Positions 9,067 through 18,880 of a stretch of 64,000 nucleotides of DNA are shown piece by piece (the first letter of the stretch is position 1; every line of letters starts with the position of its first letter). The notes under the pieces were generated by a model. The model worked only from the letters and a program-made list of their open reading frames with translations. It was not told the DNA's origin and searched no databases. Source of the DNA: an uncultured Pseudomonadales bacterium (GTDB lineage Bacteria > Pseudomonadota > Gammaproteobacteria > Pseudomonadales > Cellvibrionaceae); the NCBI GenBank assembly GCA_947489425.1, contig CANLDL010000001.1, positions 868,001 to 932,000 of the forward strand, written 5' to 3'. A program made the position numbers and the translations under genes.

Positions 9067-10116
9067 CTATTTCCTTATATCTGCAAACAAATTCATCTGT
9101 TCATTTTCGAAAAAAATGGACAGCTCACGATTACCAAACTTACTTTTTCTGAATATAGCCTTCATCGTCTCTTCATCTCTATGATAAACAGGCCAGTCAA
9201 GCACATAATCCATTAATGCCTTAGTAGGATTTAGCGTATGATAGTTACCTATAATACAGCGTCCGCCATCTTTTAATAGACCAAAGATTTTATTTAAAAC
9301 TCTCGTTACATGCCTATCGCTAAAGTAATCCATCAAGCCAATGGCATATATTAAATCCTGATCTTCTGGTAACTGATTATTAAAAGAAAAAATATTCTCC
9401 CTAAATGCCGTTATATTGTGAGAAAGGCCAAAGGCTTTTTTCCGCTCCTCTATATTTTCAATCGCTCTATAATCGAGATCAACACAGCAGAACTTTAACT
9501 GCGCCTTATCTTCTAAATGTGTATAAGCATCAAACACCTCCATTGCAGGGCCACAGCCAATACTTGTAATTGAGCTTTGCCCTCCATTATTGCTGCTGAT
9601 CGTTTTTAAGATAATATCGGTAAACATTCCTCGGCGATTCCTAATAGCTTTTGCAGCAGGCTCTTGCATAAAGCAATAGTTTATTAAGTGTGCAGAAAAC
9701 CGTTTTTCGTTTGAAGCCATGTCGTACACCTGGGATATAGTATAGTGATCCCCTGGGCCGTAAGGCTTTTGATAGGCTCGATTACTCCACCCACCAATAT
9801 GTATATAAGGATACATTTCATAACGAATCCACTCTCCTAATTCCTTTTTTTGTTCATCACTATACTCTTCAGACAGCATGAAGTTATTCAAGTATTCCAT
9901 CGTTTCTCTAAAATAATGCTGAAGGATTTTTTTTCTCCCATCTAAATTATCTACCTGAATATCACCATCAGGAAGCCAACGCTTTAATTCTGATTTTTTT
10001 TGCTCTTCAGTAACCAGCTCAAAAAATAAAACCTTAAAATCAAGCAGTGGCGTATTATCAATTAAAAGTGAAATAGAAGATGAAATTGATGATTTTTTTG
10101 ATGTTAATTTTTTCAT
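9067..10116 (-). CDS. Class I SAM-dependent methyltransferase
   Basis: About 349 residues. The central Rossmann fold shows motif I ITSIGCGPAMEVFDAY (SAM binding), motif II with an acidic residue after a strand (KFCCVDLDYRAIENIE), and a motif IV-like DLIYAIGLMDYFSD. The long N-terminal region is helical and family-specific. The ATG at 10116 is chosen because GGAG lies 5 bp upstream; the frame stays open further but lacks signals. It converges on the histidine kinase gene with a 6-bp gap. The substrate is not evident; the acidic motif after the domain start resembles small-molecule or polyketide-type methyltransferases. Confidence 0.75.
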   Translation of the reverse strand: MKKLTSKKSSISSSISLLIDNTPLLDFKVLFFELVTEEQKKSELKRWLPDGDIQVDNLDGRKKILQHYFRETMEYLNNFMLSEEYSDEQKKELGEWIRYEMYPYIHIGGWSNRAYQKPYGPGDHYTISQVYDMASNEKRFSAHLINYCFMQEPAAKAIRNRRGMFTDIILKTISSNNGGQSSITSIGCGPAMEVFDAYTHLEDKAQLKFCCVDLDYRAIENIEERKKAFGLSHNITAFRENIFSFNNQLPEDQDLIYAIGLMDYFSDRHVTRVLNKIFGLLKDGGRCIIGNYHTLNPTKALMDYVLDWPVYHRDEETMKAIFRKSKFGNRELSIFFENEQMNLFADIRK

Positions 10117-10331
10117 GTTTTCTCCAATAAAGTTAAAGGTGAAAACAAAAACTAACACAATTAATAATCATTATTTTTTTGAAAAAAAAACAGTTGATTT
10201 TTTTAAAACGAAATAATTTCTCCTCCTATCTTCCATGAAGGATAAAAAATTATTAACCTATTTATCTAATAAAATAGAAAATAGATTAATAAAAATAAAG
10301 GGGCTTACAAACCCATTTTAATTATCTAATT

Positions 10332-11186
10332 TTATTGAGACTTATAATATTTATTTGCCTCCATTGCATTTAATTCTTCCGTCAGCCAATGCGCTTCGGT
10401 CACCAACCTTATAGAGTTATCTAAGCGCTTTTCTGTGATATAAGGAAAACCATTTTGAAAATCTACAGACCACGCTAAAGTCTTAGATGAAGGCGCCTCA
10501 GTACGACTCCAATATTGCCCTAAAGCAGTATTGGGAAAGTAATCGGTATCTATATCTGGGTGATAATTAACAGGGTGATCGAGCAAAGCAAGTTCATGGG
10601 CGTAGGGTAATCTCCAATTATTTGAAGAGCATAGCCAGTCTTTATTAACCGCTATTTTGTAGCTATGAGTGTCGCATCGAATTTTGTAACAGCGACCTAA
10701 GTCGGCGGCCCCGTACTCTAATTTATTACCGATGCCCGCAGCATTTATATTATGTTTATTAAAGTTTGAGCTGGGTAATTCTATAGATGGCTCATACCAA
10801 GAGTAAGTATGCTCTTTATCCTGCCATCCACCGTCATTTTGTTTAACCTCCCACATCAAACCTGAAAAACTATCATACACACACACCCAATGATCAGTTT
10901 CAGTCTGGAGCAGTTGGCCATCCATATCGACTTTATAAAACCTCTCGGACACTGGCTTACTTATTAACTCCGACTCAAGCCATAATTGATAGGCCTGCTT
11001 AACAGGATAGTGGTTATTGGTGATTGTATAGGGTAATAAGGGAGGGTATGTAGATTTTTGTTTTTTATTAAGTTCAAGCGCAAGAACTTGTTCCTTTTGT
11101 ACTATAGATGGCTCGGATACAAAAAATCCCCCAACTCCGCAAAAGAGCAGTATTAACACACCTATGTACAGTCGCTGTCGCGTCAT
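10332..11186 (-). CDS. DUF1566 (Lcl C-terminal type) domain protein, membrane-anchored
   Basis: A 284-residue protein with an N-terminal signal anchor (RLYIGVLILLFCGVGGFFVS). The rest carries the DUF1566/Lcl pattern: VCVYDSFSGLMWEVK near the centre, the short aromatic block HTYSWYEPS, then WRLPYAHELALLDHP, YFPNTALGQYWSRTE and WSVDFQNGF. These domains occur in surface or periplasmic proteins and in Legionella collagen-like adhesin Lcl. The protein probably faces the periplasm. No operon partner is visible. The function is unknown. Confidence 0.75.
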   Translation of the reverse strand: MTRQRLYIGVLILLFCGVGGFFVSEPSIVQKEQVLALELNKKQKSTYPPLLPYTITNNHYPVKQAYQLWLESELISKPVSERFYKVDMDGQLLQTETDHWVCVYDSFSGLMWEVKQNDGGWQDKEHTYSWYEPSIELPSSNFNKHNINAAGIGNKLEYGAADLGRCYKIRCDTHSYKIAVNKDWLCSSNNWRLPYAHELALLDHPVNYHPDIDTDYFPNTALGQYWSRTEAPSSKTLAWSVDFQNGFPYITEKRLDNSIRLVTEAHWLTEELNAMEANKYYKSQ

Positions 11187-11358
11187 ATAAGTACACCAAC
11201 TTTATATCCGTTAGGTTAAACCTAAAAAGCTGACACAGATTATATGATAAAAAAGAATTGTGGCAAATAGTGAGCAAGTAAGGGGGTATATCTAGCGTGA
11301 ATTATTACACCCCCACTCTTTTAAAACTGATAAATGTAAACATTTGTAGTAAACCATC

Positions 11359-11381
11359 CACCTCAAGAGTACTCTGAGGTG
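11359..11381. repeat. Short inverted repeat (hairpin) downstream of the DUF4394 gene
   Basis: CACCTCA and TGAGGTG form a 7-bp stem around a 9-nt loop with AGAGTACTC. It sits 34 bp past the stop of the minus-strand DUF4394 gene, so it may help termination or mRNA stability, but no T-tract follows on either strand. Confidence 0.35.
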
Positions 11382-11414
11382 AAATAATATGCCACACAAA
11401 CGTTTTTATACTAT

Positions 11415-12277
11415 TTAATGAGAACGAGACTTAGATGCTGCAAAACTAGTAATCCCACCTAAGCCAAGTTTTGCAATTAAGCTTGCTTCGGCTGTTTTTA
11501 AATTAATTCCATAAAGGCCAGAGGTTGACTCGCCCTCTAACTGCAAAACCGCATAAGCGGTATCTTTACCCTCAGCCTTAGATACAATATCAAACCCGCC
11601 CATCGCAGAGATATCAACAGCTTTACCGCCAATTTTTACTTTACCAATAGTTTTTAAGGTTCCTGCATTATTAGCAAGACTCACTAATGAATCTGTAGCA
11701 GCGTCAAGCGCATACTGAAAAGTACCACTCGCTTTTTTACCATTGATTGCATTGGTATAGGCGTTAGCAAAAACTTCAGGTGTTACACCCGAATTTGTAT
11801 CATCTTTAGCATAAGCAAGCGAGGCAAATCGGCGTACTGTATTTGCTTTAGTATCATTATTGCCAAAACCAACTGGAAAATACACAAGATTATCACCGCT
11901 ACTTGAAACAACGCGAACAGCATCAATTTTATTATTAAAATCGAAACCAACCATTGCGCTCGAACCTATAACAGCATCGCCCATAAATTTTGCGCCATAG
12001 CTAGATAATTTTCCCGATTTAGCATCAATAGAATAAATAGCTCCATCACTAAACCCAATAGATCACCGGTTACTGGACGGTAAGCAATCGCAGATAAAGA
12101 ACGAGATAAAGAATAAGATGTAATTGCACCTGGCTTAGCCAAATCAGACATAACTGCAAGGGTTTTTCCATCTTCAGCCAATGCGTAACCTTTAGAACCC
12201 GCGTGATGGCCTGCCAAGACAGATGTAGAGACACAAACAGTGCTTAATGCCAAAAGCGCTACTTTTAAAATTTTCAC
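11415..12277 (-). pseudogene. DUF4394 domain secreted protein, frameshifted
   Basis: Two overlapping frames together encode one secreted protein of about 285 residues. The first begins with a signal peptide (MKILKVALLALSTVCVSTSV then LAG) and reads to YRPVTGDLLG. The second picks up the expected continuation FSDGAIYSIDAKSGKL and ends in GLGGITSFAASKSRSH. The DUF4394 family shows exactly the order AYRPATG..YG / LYTID..TG / GFDFNP..DRIRVVS, and here GFDFNNKIDAVRVVS lies in the second frame. One T appears missing in the TTT run at 12051-12053. Either the gene is broken, or this is a sequencing error, or the run acts as a slippery site. The first is most economical. Confidence 0.75.
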
Positions 12278-12759
12278 GATTTATCCTTAGTAGGTTATTA
12301 GTGATCGAGTCCAGTTTTGAACTCATAGCTTCGATATACGAATGAATGTACTTTTGGTTTCACGTAAATAGTTATTTTTAAGTTTTTAAAAACAGCATCA
12401 CAAAACAACATAATTATTATGAACTTTTAATAATCGAACTATTTAATAACAAGCTGAGCTAATAAATTATTCGGAATATCTTTTTAATAAAAATCTATCG
12501 TTGTAATAGGTTGTACCATTTTAGGATATGCACACTACTCATTACCCAACTTAGGATAACGATTTTTTGAATAGCAATATTGAAAGAAATAAGAAGAAAT
12601 AAGGTGCCTTCAAAGAGGCTTTATGGAATGGTTTTTATAGAACACGGCCATTAACTAGACAACCCAATAGCCTGAATGAAAAAAGTACTTACTTTTTTAT
12701 AAAGATTTGCAAGGTGGCTTCTTAGTACCAATTAGCTAAGAAACATATAGAAAAGTTAC
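12278..12759. other. Non-coding stretch between the DUF4394 gene and the ArsR gene
   Basis: About 480 bp of very AT-rich DNA. No open frame with a ribosome-binding site was found. It should hold the promoter of the minus-strand DUF4394 gene near 12300-12400. A small A/T hairpin near 12680-12700 (AAAAAAGTA/TACTTTTTT) may end transcription of the ArsR gene. Confidence 0.4.
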
Positions 12760-13068
12760 TTAGCTATTGTTTTTAGCTTTTTCCTGACTTTCTTTTTTGA
12801 GAGGCCTAGATACAGGACATACCTCTTGTACAAAACCATTTAGAGTATTCATCAAATTATCTTGCACAATGCTGTAATGAATATACTGCCCTTTCTTTTC
12901 ACTTTGAATAAGCCCCGCATTTTCAAGCACACTCAAATGTTTTGATAGCGATGGTTTGGTGATTTCAAACCTCTCAGAGATTTCACCTGCCGTCATACTT
13001 GAGCCGGACAAATAGGCAAGGATCTTTCGTCTGATAGTTGATGACAAGGCTTGAAACACTTTTTCCAC
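12760..13068 (-). CDS. ArsR/SdpR-type winged-helix repressor
   Basis: A 102-residue winged-helix protein. The opening EKVFQALSSTIRRKILAYL, the recognition helix region ERFEITKPSLSKHLSVLENAG and the wing LIQSEKKGQYIHYSI are typical of the ArsR family. The canonical metal-binding ELCVCDL motif is absent, so it is closer to the SdpR/autorepressor-like members than to metal sensors. It is divergent from a fatty-acid desaturase gene, with strong inverted repeats in the gap, so it most likely represses both genes. The signal sensed is unknown. Confidence 0.88.
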   Translation of the reverse strand: MEKVFQALSSTIRRKILAYLSGSSMTAGEISERFEITKPSLSKHLSVLENAGLIQSEKKGQYIHYSIVQDNLMNTLNGFVQEVCPVSRPLKKESQEKAKNNS

Positions 13069-13091
13069 GATAATTCTCTTGTATAAAACAT

Positions 13092-13149
13092 TATTTAGCT
13101 AATTGACTAATTATCTAAATGGAGTAGTATTTAGATAATTAGCTAAATA
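13092..13149. promoter_or_regulatory. Nested inverted repeats, probable ArsR operator
   Basis: A 13-bp perfect inverted repeat (TATTTAGCTAATT at 13092-13104, AATTAGCTAAATA at 13137-13149) encloses a second 10-bp one (TTATCTAAAT at 13111-13120, ATTTAGATAA at 13129-13138). The shared core is TTAG-N-TAATTA-N-CTAA. The array fills the gap between the divergent ArsR and desaturase genes, where a repressor would control both promoters. Confidence 0.72.
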
Positions 13150-13195
13150 CTACATCAACTAGAAGGAATATCCAAGAATAATAGGAGAAATAGCA

Positions 13196-14110
13196 ATGGC
13201 AAAAAGTGAAAATGGAATTGATAAGCCCCGTTTTTTGGAAGCTGACATCACTGACGCATCACAAGGGCAAGTATATTGGTCAGTAAAAAAGTCACTATGG
13301 ATCACAATCATGTATATAGGTGCTATTACCGGGATTGCCTTTTATACGAGCCTTGAGAACATACTCTTCTTTCTTTTTACTACGGCCCTTGTACTCTGTT
13401 TTGGCCACTCGTTAGGCATGCACCGCAGGTTAATTCATAATAGCTTTGAATGCCCACAATGGCTTGAACACATTATGGTTTATTTAGGCACATTGGTAGG
13501 CTTAGGTGGGCCAATGACCATGATATATACCCACGACATTCGCGATTGGGCACAGCGAAAGCCCCATTGCCACGACTATTTTGCACATAGGCAGGCCTTT
13601 TTTAAGGATGCTTGGTCGCAAATGCACTGCGATGTAAAGCTCGTACACCCACCGCTGCTAGATATAGAAGAAAGAGTTAAAAACAACCGCTTTTACCAGT
13701 TTATTGAGCGTACAACCATGATCCAACAACTACCTTGGGCTATTCTATTTTACGCCCTAGGTGGATGGGGTTTTGTTTTATGGGGTATCTGTGCCCGAGT
13801 AGCAATATGCGTAACAGGCCACTGGTTAATTGGTTACTTTGCCCACAGAAACGGTCACCAAGATTGGCATGTAGAAGGGGCTGGAGTTCAAGGTTACAAC
13901 ATAAAATTCTCGGGCTTAATAACATTTGGGGAATGCTGGCATAATAATCACCATGCTTTCCCAGGCTCAGCTAAAATAGGCATAAACAAAGGCCAATCAG
14001 ACCCTGGTTGGTGGGTATTAAAACTGCTTGAATACCTAGGGCTTACATGGGCTTTGCAAACGCCAGAAACTCTCGCCTATAGAAAGGAATTACGAAAGGT
14101 TAGTCAATAG
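13196..14110 (+). CDS. Fatty acid (acyl-CoA) desaturase
   Basis: A 304-residue integral-membrane desaturase that introduces a double bond into fatty acyl chains using a di-iron centre. Hydrophobic segments (TIMYIGAITGIAFYTSL and ILFFLFTTALVLCFGHSLG) precede the first histidine box HRRLIH. Further histidine clusters are HCHDYFAH and the diagnostic HNNHHAF near residue 252. AGGAG lies shortly before the ATG. The gene is divergent from an ArsR repressor with operator-like repeats, so membrane fluidity control by an unknown signal is plausible. Box two is diverged from the usual HRxHH form, so chain position and substrate are uncertain. Confidence 0.85.
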   Translation: MAKSENGIDKPRFLEADITDASQGQVYWSVKKSLWITIMYIGAITGIAFYTSLENILFFLFTTALVLCFGHSLGMHRRLIHNSFECPQWLEHIMVYLGTLVGLGGPMTMIYTHDIRDWAQRKPHCHDYFAHRQAFFKDAWSQMHCDVKLVHPPLLDIEERVKNNRFYQFIERTTMIQQLPWAILFYALGGWGFVLWGICARVAICVTGHWLIGYFAHRNGHQDWHVEGAGVQGYNIKFSGLITFGECWHNNHHAFPGSAKIGINKGQSDPGWWVLKLLEYLGLTWALQTPETLAYRKELRKVSQ

Positions 14111-14363
14111 AGGCTTTATGAAAGAGCACTTGATGGTAACTAACAAGACCTCATTGCCCTCCTTTAAATAATTGCGTGTCTTTTTTAGACTGTGATGCTC
14201 TTCTTAATAAATCCGGGAATGTTTGTTAACATCTCCATGAAAAAGCTTTGCGGTATTGACTCCCAAAATAACTAAAAGGCTGCATTCTGATTAGGTAAGG
14301 TAAACTGCCAAACACGCACTAATCATATTGTAGAATAACTGGAATCGTATTAAAGGGTAAATT

Positions 14364-14615
14364 ATGAATGAGACATCGCAGTTAATTACAACAGTGGCCT
14401 CTGCTTTAATAATGTTTTGGTGGGCACAAAGCTTCTTACTCATGAAACCAAAGCAAAAATACTTTAATTGGGCAATTGGTGGAGCCTTTATCCTTCAAAG
14501 TATATTTCAGATTGCTGGTCTTATAGTATTACAGTTATTGTTTTTTGGTATTGCGATAGGCTTATGGTATTTTCAAGCATACTTAAATAAAAAATTTGAT
14601 AAAGAATCAAAATAG
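14364..14615 (+). CDS. Small two- or three-helix membrane protein, unknown
   Basis: 83 residues with hydrophobic helices at about 8-27 (TTVASALIMFWWAQSFLLM) and 36-72 (WAIGGAFILQSIFQIAGLIV then LQLLFFGIAIGLWYFQAYL), ending in a charged tail NKKFDKESK. There is no recognisable family. It is monocistronic between the desaturase and DUF1643 genes. Hydrophobic pattern and codon use support a real inner-membrane protein. Confidence 0.6.
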   Translation: MNETSQLITTVASALIMFWWAQSFLLMKPKQKYFNWAIGGAFILQSIFQIAGLIVLQLLFFGIAIGLWYFQAYLNKKFDKESK

Positions 14616-14757
14616 AAGTCGATAAAAGTCAATCGAGCTATAGATAATAAATAAAAAGTAACTGCTAAGCCAGTAAATAGTACGCCTCCTTTTTATAAAA
14701 ACATTAAAATTAATTCTATTGTTTTACCCGCTCTTAAGAATATAATCTAACCCTATT

Positions 14758-15255
14758 ATGAGCGCTAAATTAAGCAAATGTCGCCAGTATCGCTATCAAT
14801 TATCTAGGAATGCCGACATGTTCGGTCATCTAGTATTTGCTTACTTTGGCATAAACCCCTCTACTGCCGATGAACAAGAAGATGACTCTACTGTAAAAAA
14901 ATGGATGGGGTTTACTCAACTAAATAATGGCAAGCAATTTATTGTAGGAAATGTTTTTGCGTATAGAGCAACAAATATTGGAGAACTTGCAACAGCTAGT
15001 GACCCTATTGGCCCTGACAACGACAAGCATATAAGCTCTATAATTCAAGAGGCGGACATCTTAGTGCCCTGCTGGGGCAGTAGGAAAAAAGTACCAGACA
15101 AACTCCATAAACACTTAGATCAACTTATGGAGAGGCTCAAAGATTCAGGTAAGCCGATAAAAGTTTTTGGCTGGACAAAGTCTAGAGATTCTCTACACCC
15201 TTTAATGCTAGCTTATAAAACACCGTTGGTAGATGTCACACCGATAAAGGAATAA
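14758..15255 (+). CDS. DUF1643 domain-containing protein
   Basis: 165 residues matching DUF1643: RYQLSR near the start, the core AYFGINPSTADEQEDDSTVKKW is partly visible as FGINPSTAD then STVKKWMGF, followed by GNVFAYRATN, DNDKHI and the strand-turn VPCWGS. The C-terminal IKVFGWTKSRDSLHPL with HPLML is also typical. The family is common in bacteria and phages and has no settled function. The gene converges on selO. Nothing unusual in length. Confidence 0.85.
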   Translation: MSAKLSKCRQYRYQLSRNADMFGHLVFAYFGINPSTADEQEDDSTVKKWMGFTQLNNGKQFIVGNVFAYRATNIGELATASDPIGPDNDKHISSIIQEADILVPCWGSRKKVPDKLHKHLDQLMERLKDSGKPIKVFGWTKSRDSLHPLMLAYKTPLVDVTPIKE

Positions 15256-15308
15256 CACCTTCTTATAAATAATTACAGCCTCTTTTTTCTCCTTATACAT
15301 TCAAAGAA

Positions 15309-17051
15309 TTATGACGAGCAACTAAGATGAGACAAGCCACCCACGCCAAAAAACTCAGGTGATTTCAAGCGATAATATTTTTCCTCTACTTCCCTCGACT
15401 GTTCTTCATAGGGGTGGGTCATCACAGCCTGTAGCTCTCGAATAAGAGAGTAGCCTCCCTCAGCTGCTTGCTGATAAGCCGGCACCATAAACCACTCCCG
15501 CAAAATGTATTTGGGGTTAACGAGTTTCATCTGCCGAGAAATTTCATCGCTAGAGCGGGATGAACTAGCATCCTCGTTGAGAAGCGCTTTCCATTGTGTG
15601 AGCCAATCTGACCAGAGCTTGTCCATCTCCTCAGCGTATGAATCATATCTTGAATTAGCATAAAAGCTTTTCTTAAGCGGACCAATGTCCTTAGGTAACC
15701 ACGAGAGCTCACGGAAGAATAAAGTGAAATCGACGGGCGTTTGCATCATCAGTGTTTCGAGGTCGCTAAGCAACTTTTTGTGCGATACCGTATGTAAACC
15801 ACTAAGACCTAACTTACTAGCCCACATGTTTTCCATTTGCACCTGCATAACCGTAGAGAACTCAGCTTGCACATCATCAAACTCTATCAAACAATCCTGA
15901 TGTGCCTCAAGTAATGGCCGTAATGCCGAACAAAACATGTCAAAGTTGCGTTGTGCTGCATGTGGTTGGTGCATAAACGAAAAGTGATCACCACTACCGG
16001 ACCAAGGCTGATAATAGGGATTAAACTCATCGCAGAAACCAAAGGGGCCGTAATCCAATGTAAAACCACCGGCGGCACAATTATCGCTGTTGAAATTACC
16101 TTGGCAAAAGCCGACACGGATCCAGTTTGCCACGAGCGATGTAAAACGGCGTTGATACTCATGCGCCAATATCACTACTTTTTCTGGCGTGGATAGCTGC
16201 TTGTCGATAACATCCGCGTACTCGCGATCAATCAAGTGCAGCACAATTTTCTCGAGTTCTTCCATCGCTTTTGGATGTGCATTTTTACGCGTGCGGCGGG
16301 CAAAAAGTTCGAGCTGACCAATGCGGATAAACGAGGGGGCGACACGTGTCGAGATAGCAACGGGCTCGGAGATAAGGATATCAGGATCTGCCGAGCGCGA
16401 GCCCTCAGAGTACCATGGCCGGCTTACCGTCTCTGTTTTTGAGACGTACAAACTTAAAGACCGTGATGTGGGTACGCCCAAGGCATGCATATGCTCCTGC
16501 GCTAAAAACTCACGAATACTTGAGCGCAAGACAGCACGGCCATCGGCACCACGGCAATATGGCGTGCGACCACCACCTTTTAACTGCATCTCCCAGCGCT
16601 GTCCATTAATGACAGCCTCAAGCACAGAAACCGCACGACCATCGCCATAGCCATTGCCTGTTTGAAATGGGCACTGTTGGGTGTATTCCCTGCCGTAAAT
16701 AGACAGCGCATAGCCAGTGGCCCAACCGACCTTACGTATCGGCTCGGGAGCCTCAGAAATATCACCAGAGAACAGTTGGATAAAGTCCGAGGATTCCGCC
16801 ATGCTGTCGGCAAAGCCAAGCTCCGAGAAAAAGTGTTTACTGTGTACTACATACTCAGGGCTTTTGATTGGCCTCGGTTTAACGGGCACGTAATGGCCCG
16901 AGAAAACTTGCCGAGGAGCATGATCTGTACCATCTGACGTCGCCTCTGGATCACAGTTGAGCGTATCTATAAGAGAGTAGTCTGCCAATTTCGCGAGATC
17001 GTCGAGCGTCGATATAGTTGAGGAAGTTTTCTGGGACTGTTGGTTTGTCAT
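15309..17051 (-). CDS. selO: Protein adenylyltransferase SelO (YdiU family)
   Basis: 580 residues of a pseudokinase-fold enzyme that transfers AMP to Ser/Thr/Tyr of target proteins, linked to redox stress. Visible motifs are the nucleotide loop [20 protein letters not shown] followed by [11 protein letters not shown], the catalytic-loop region [12 protein letters not shown], and the metal-binding [12 protein letters not shown]. The C-terminus SHLSCSS has cysteine where mitochondrial SelO has selenocysteine. The GNFNSDNC version groups it with the eukaryote-like branch rather than with the E. coli GVMNTDNM type. Start ATG 17051 is supported by family length. Monocistronic. Confidence 0.93.
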   Translation of the reverse strand: MTNQQSQKTSSTISTLDDLAKLADYSLIDTLNCDPEATSDGTDHAPRQVFSGHYVPVKPRPIKSPEYVVHSKHFFSELGFADSMAESSDFIQLFSGDISEAPEPIRKVGWATGYALSIYGREYTQQCPFQTGNGYGDGRAVSVLEAVINGQRWEMQLKGGGRTPYCRGADGRAVLRSSIREFLAQEHMHALGVPTSRSLSLYVSKTETVSRPWYSEGSRSADPDILISEPVAISTRVAPSFIRIGQLELFARRTRKNAHPKAMEELEKIVLHLIDREYADVIDKQLSTPEKVVILAHEYQRRFTSLVANWIRVGFCQGNFNSDNCAAGGFTLDYGPFGFCDEFNPYYQPWSGSGDHFSFMHQPHAAQRNFDMFCSALRPLLEAHQDCLIEFDDVQAEFSTVMQVQMENMWASKLGLSGLHTVSHKKLLSDLETLMMQTPVDFTLFFRELSWLPKDIGPLKKSFYANSRYDSYAEEMDKLWSDWLTQWKALLNEDASSSRSSDEISRQMKLVNPKYILREWFMVPAYQQAAEGGYSLIRELQAVMTHPYEEQSREVEEKYYRLKSPEFFGVGGLSHLSCSS

Positions 17052-17240
17052 TGTTGTTTATACCAAGGCTCGTAAAAAATGGGGGTAATATTGTTTCTTA
17101 CCTATCCTGCTAATAGTATAACCGCAAAGACAAAACAGTACATAAAAGCCATAACAAGAAAAGCCTATTTAGCTGTAATGCCCTATTAATTACGTTACTA
17201 TATACGGCTTGATCTCACTATTTACTACTTATACATCATT

Positions 17241-18314
17241 ATGGCTTTACTCCACATTATCGCTCACCGTATCCAACGCCTAGACCCTAACAATGCATCA
17301 ACCATTTCTTTTCGTGATCACTGCTGGGGAAAAGACGGACGAGTTGAAGAATGTTTTCGGGAATTAAAAATCTCAGTTATTAAGCGCTTCACCAAAGACT
17401 ATGGTCGTTTTTCCGACGACATAGGCAGCCACCCATTATCGGGCTGGATTAAAAGCTTTAGCGAAGAGAAAATGAGCTTTGATAGCCTCAGCAAAAAAGC
17501 GATGGAGCATTTAAAAACTGAGATAGATAAAAGTGAGGCACTAGTCGATGGGTTTGTATTTTTTGCCCATGAGCAATTAGAAAGCGACGAATTGCTACAC
17601 CTGTTTTTTGTACAGCACAATATTGCCCAATTTATCGATGGTAGTTTGGATATCAATGAATCTTTTTATTTAGAAACATCCAACATTAACTTATCGGCTA
17701 AAATTAACATTAGCGATTGGCAAAGTGACGATATTCATCGCTCAAGTAATGCACTCACGCTACTACGCTGGCGCGGTGAAAAAGAATTAACCGAGGCGTT
17801 TACTGATTTTATTGGCTTTACCGATAAGCTTGATCTAAAAGCAGATACCGATGACTTTTTAGAAACTGTATCTGACTACACAAAAGACTTACCAGAGCTT
17901 GAAGCCTATCAAACCAAAAAGCATGTGGTTGATTATTGCCTAGAGCAAAATAAAATAGGTAAACCCATTGTAATTACCGAGCTCGCCACACAACTTAAGG
18001 AAAAACCACCACTGCCTGCGAAAAACTCTGATGAGGCAAGCAGTGTGAATACTGCAACTAAGCTACCGAACTTTGCTGACTTTGTTGCCGAACAAAAACC
18101 CACACAAAAAACAGAAATAATCCCCGACAGATCTAAGCTTAATCAATATGTCAGAATCAGCGGGCGTGACCACAAACTTAGCATGAGCTTTTCTGCAAGT
18201 TGCCTAGGCGATAGCATCGTCTACGACCCGCAAACAGATAGCTTAACCATACATAATATTCCAGCGGGGTTAAAGAGTCGTTTGGCGAGGCATTTGAATA
18301 AGGGAAGTGAGTAG
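17241..18314 (+). CDS. Nucleoid-associated protein, 37 kDa family (YejK/NdpA-like)
   Basis: 357 residues. The N-terminus ALLHIIAHRIQRLDPNNAST and blocks such as VDGFVFFAHEQLESDELLHLFFV, LSAKINISDW and LLRWRGEKELTEAF are typical of the 37-kDa nucleoid-associated family, which binds the nucleoid. The C-terminal ISGRDHKLSMSFSASCLGDS is the conserved end of the family. A damaged second copy, with its upstream region, lies at 35883-36573 on the far side of the tailocin cluster. This one is complete and is the functional copy. It is monocistronic and marks the last chromosomal gene before the tRNA-linked accretion zone. Confidence 0.88.
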   Translation: MALLHIIAHRIQRLDPNNASTISFRDHCWGKDGRVEECFRELKISVIKRFTKDYGRFSDDIGSHPLSGWIKSFSEEKMSFDSLSKKAMEHLKTEIDKSEALVDGFVFFAHEQLESDELLHLFFVQHNIAQFIDGSLDINESFYLETSNINLSAKINISDWQSDDIHRSSNALTLLRWRGEKELTEAFTDFIGFTDKLDLKADTDDFLETVSDYTKDLPELEAYQTKKHVVDYCLEQNKIGKPIVITELATQLKEKPPLPAKNSDEASSVNTATKLPNFADFVAEQKPTQKTEIIPDRSKLNQYVRISGRDHKLSMSFSASCLGDSIVYDPQTDSLTIHNIPAGLKSRLARHLNKGSE

Positions 18315-18880
18315 CTATCATTACCAATTTGGAATTATTCAGATAGCCTGAGATAAGATGAAAGCACCTTAGAATAAAGCAGTGAAAAGTTTTTTGTCTA
18401 GTGGAATCGAAACTCTGACTTCAACACTGCCAGTGCTGTTAGGACAAGTAGCTATGTATTTAATTTTATAAGGAAACAATAGGTTAGAATACATTTAAAA
18501 AATAAATATCTATCGTCAACTTGGACACTTTTCTTATACACATTATGACTCATAAACCTAAACTTAAAAATATCAATATAGTTAAATTGAACCCAACCAA
18601 ATAAACAAACAAATATAAAAAATAAAATGGCGTGCACCCAAGCTAACCAGCGTTTTAAACATTTTAGTCTGAAAGAATCTCTACACATCGCTAACCAGAA
18701 TTTTCAATTACACTCAAAGCGGCAAACCTCGTCGCCCCTTGAGCGTAACCTTCATCGTGCTTATCGCAGCTTGTTTCGTGAAACCAGTTGAATAAAAATT
18801 CTTTTATTAATCTTGGTAATTAGCTTGGGCCACAACCATTCCTTTCATACAATATCCTTACTTATTTTTTAGATAGAATA
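18315..18880. other. Gap between the nucleoid-protein gene and the tailocin cluster
   Basis: 566 bp. It holds a degenerate tRNA-Ala 3' half (18396-18438). A 78-codon minus-strand frame at 18452-18688 with hydrophobic content lacks a clear ribosome-binding site and is not called. No terminator with a T-tract was seen past the last tail gene. Confidence 0.45.
18396..18438 (-). repeat. Degenerate tRNA-Ala(GGC) 3' half, probable old attachment site
   Basis: 43 bp align without gaps to the 3' half of the tRNA-Ala gene (52925-52967) with about 36 identities, including the anticodon-arm segment TCAACACTGCCAGTG. No 5' half follows. It marks the chromosome-side border of the accretion zone and suggests an old integration event at this tRNA. 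Confidence 0.65.

Noticed and set aside
18452-18688. 78-codon minus-strand frame with hydrophobic residues
   Set aside because: No ribosome-binding site, no family match, and lies in AT-rich junction DNA.
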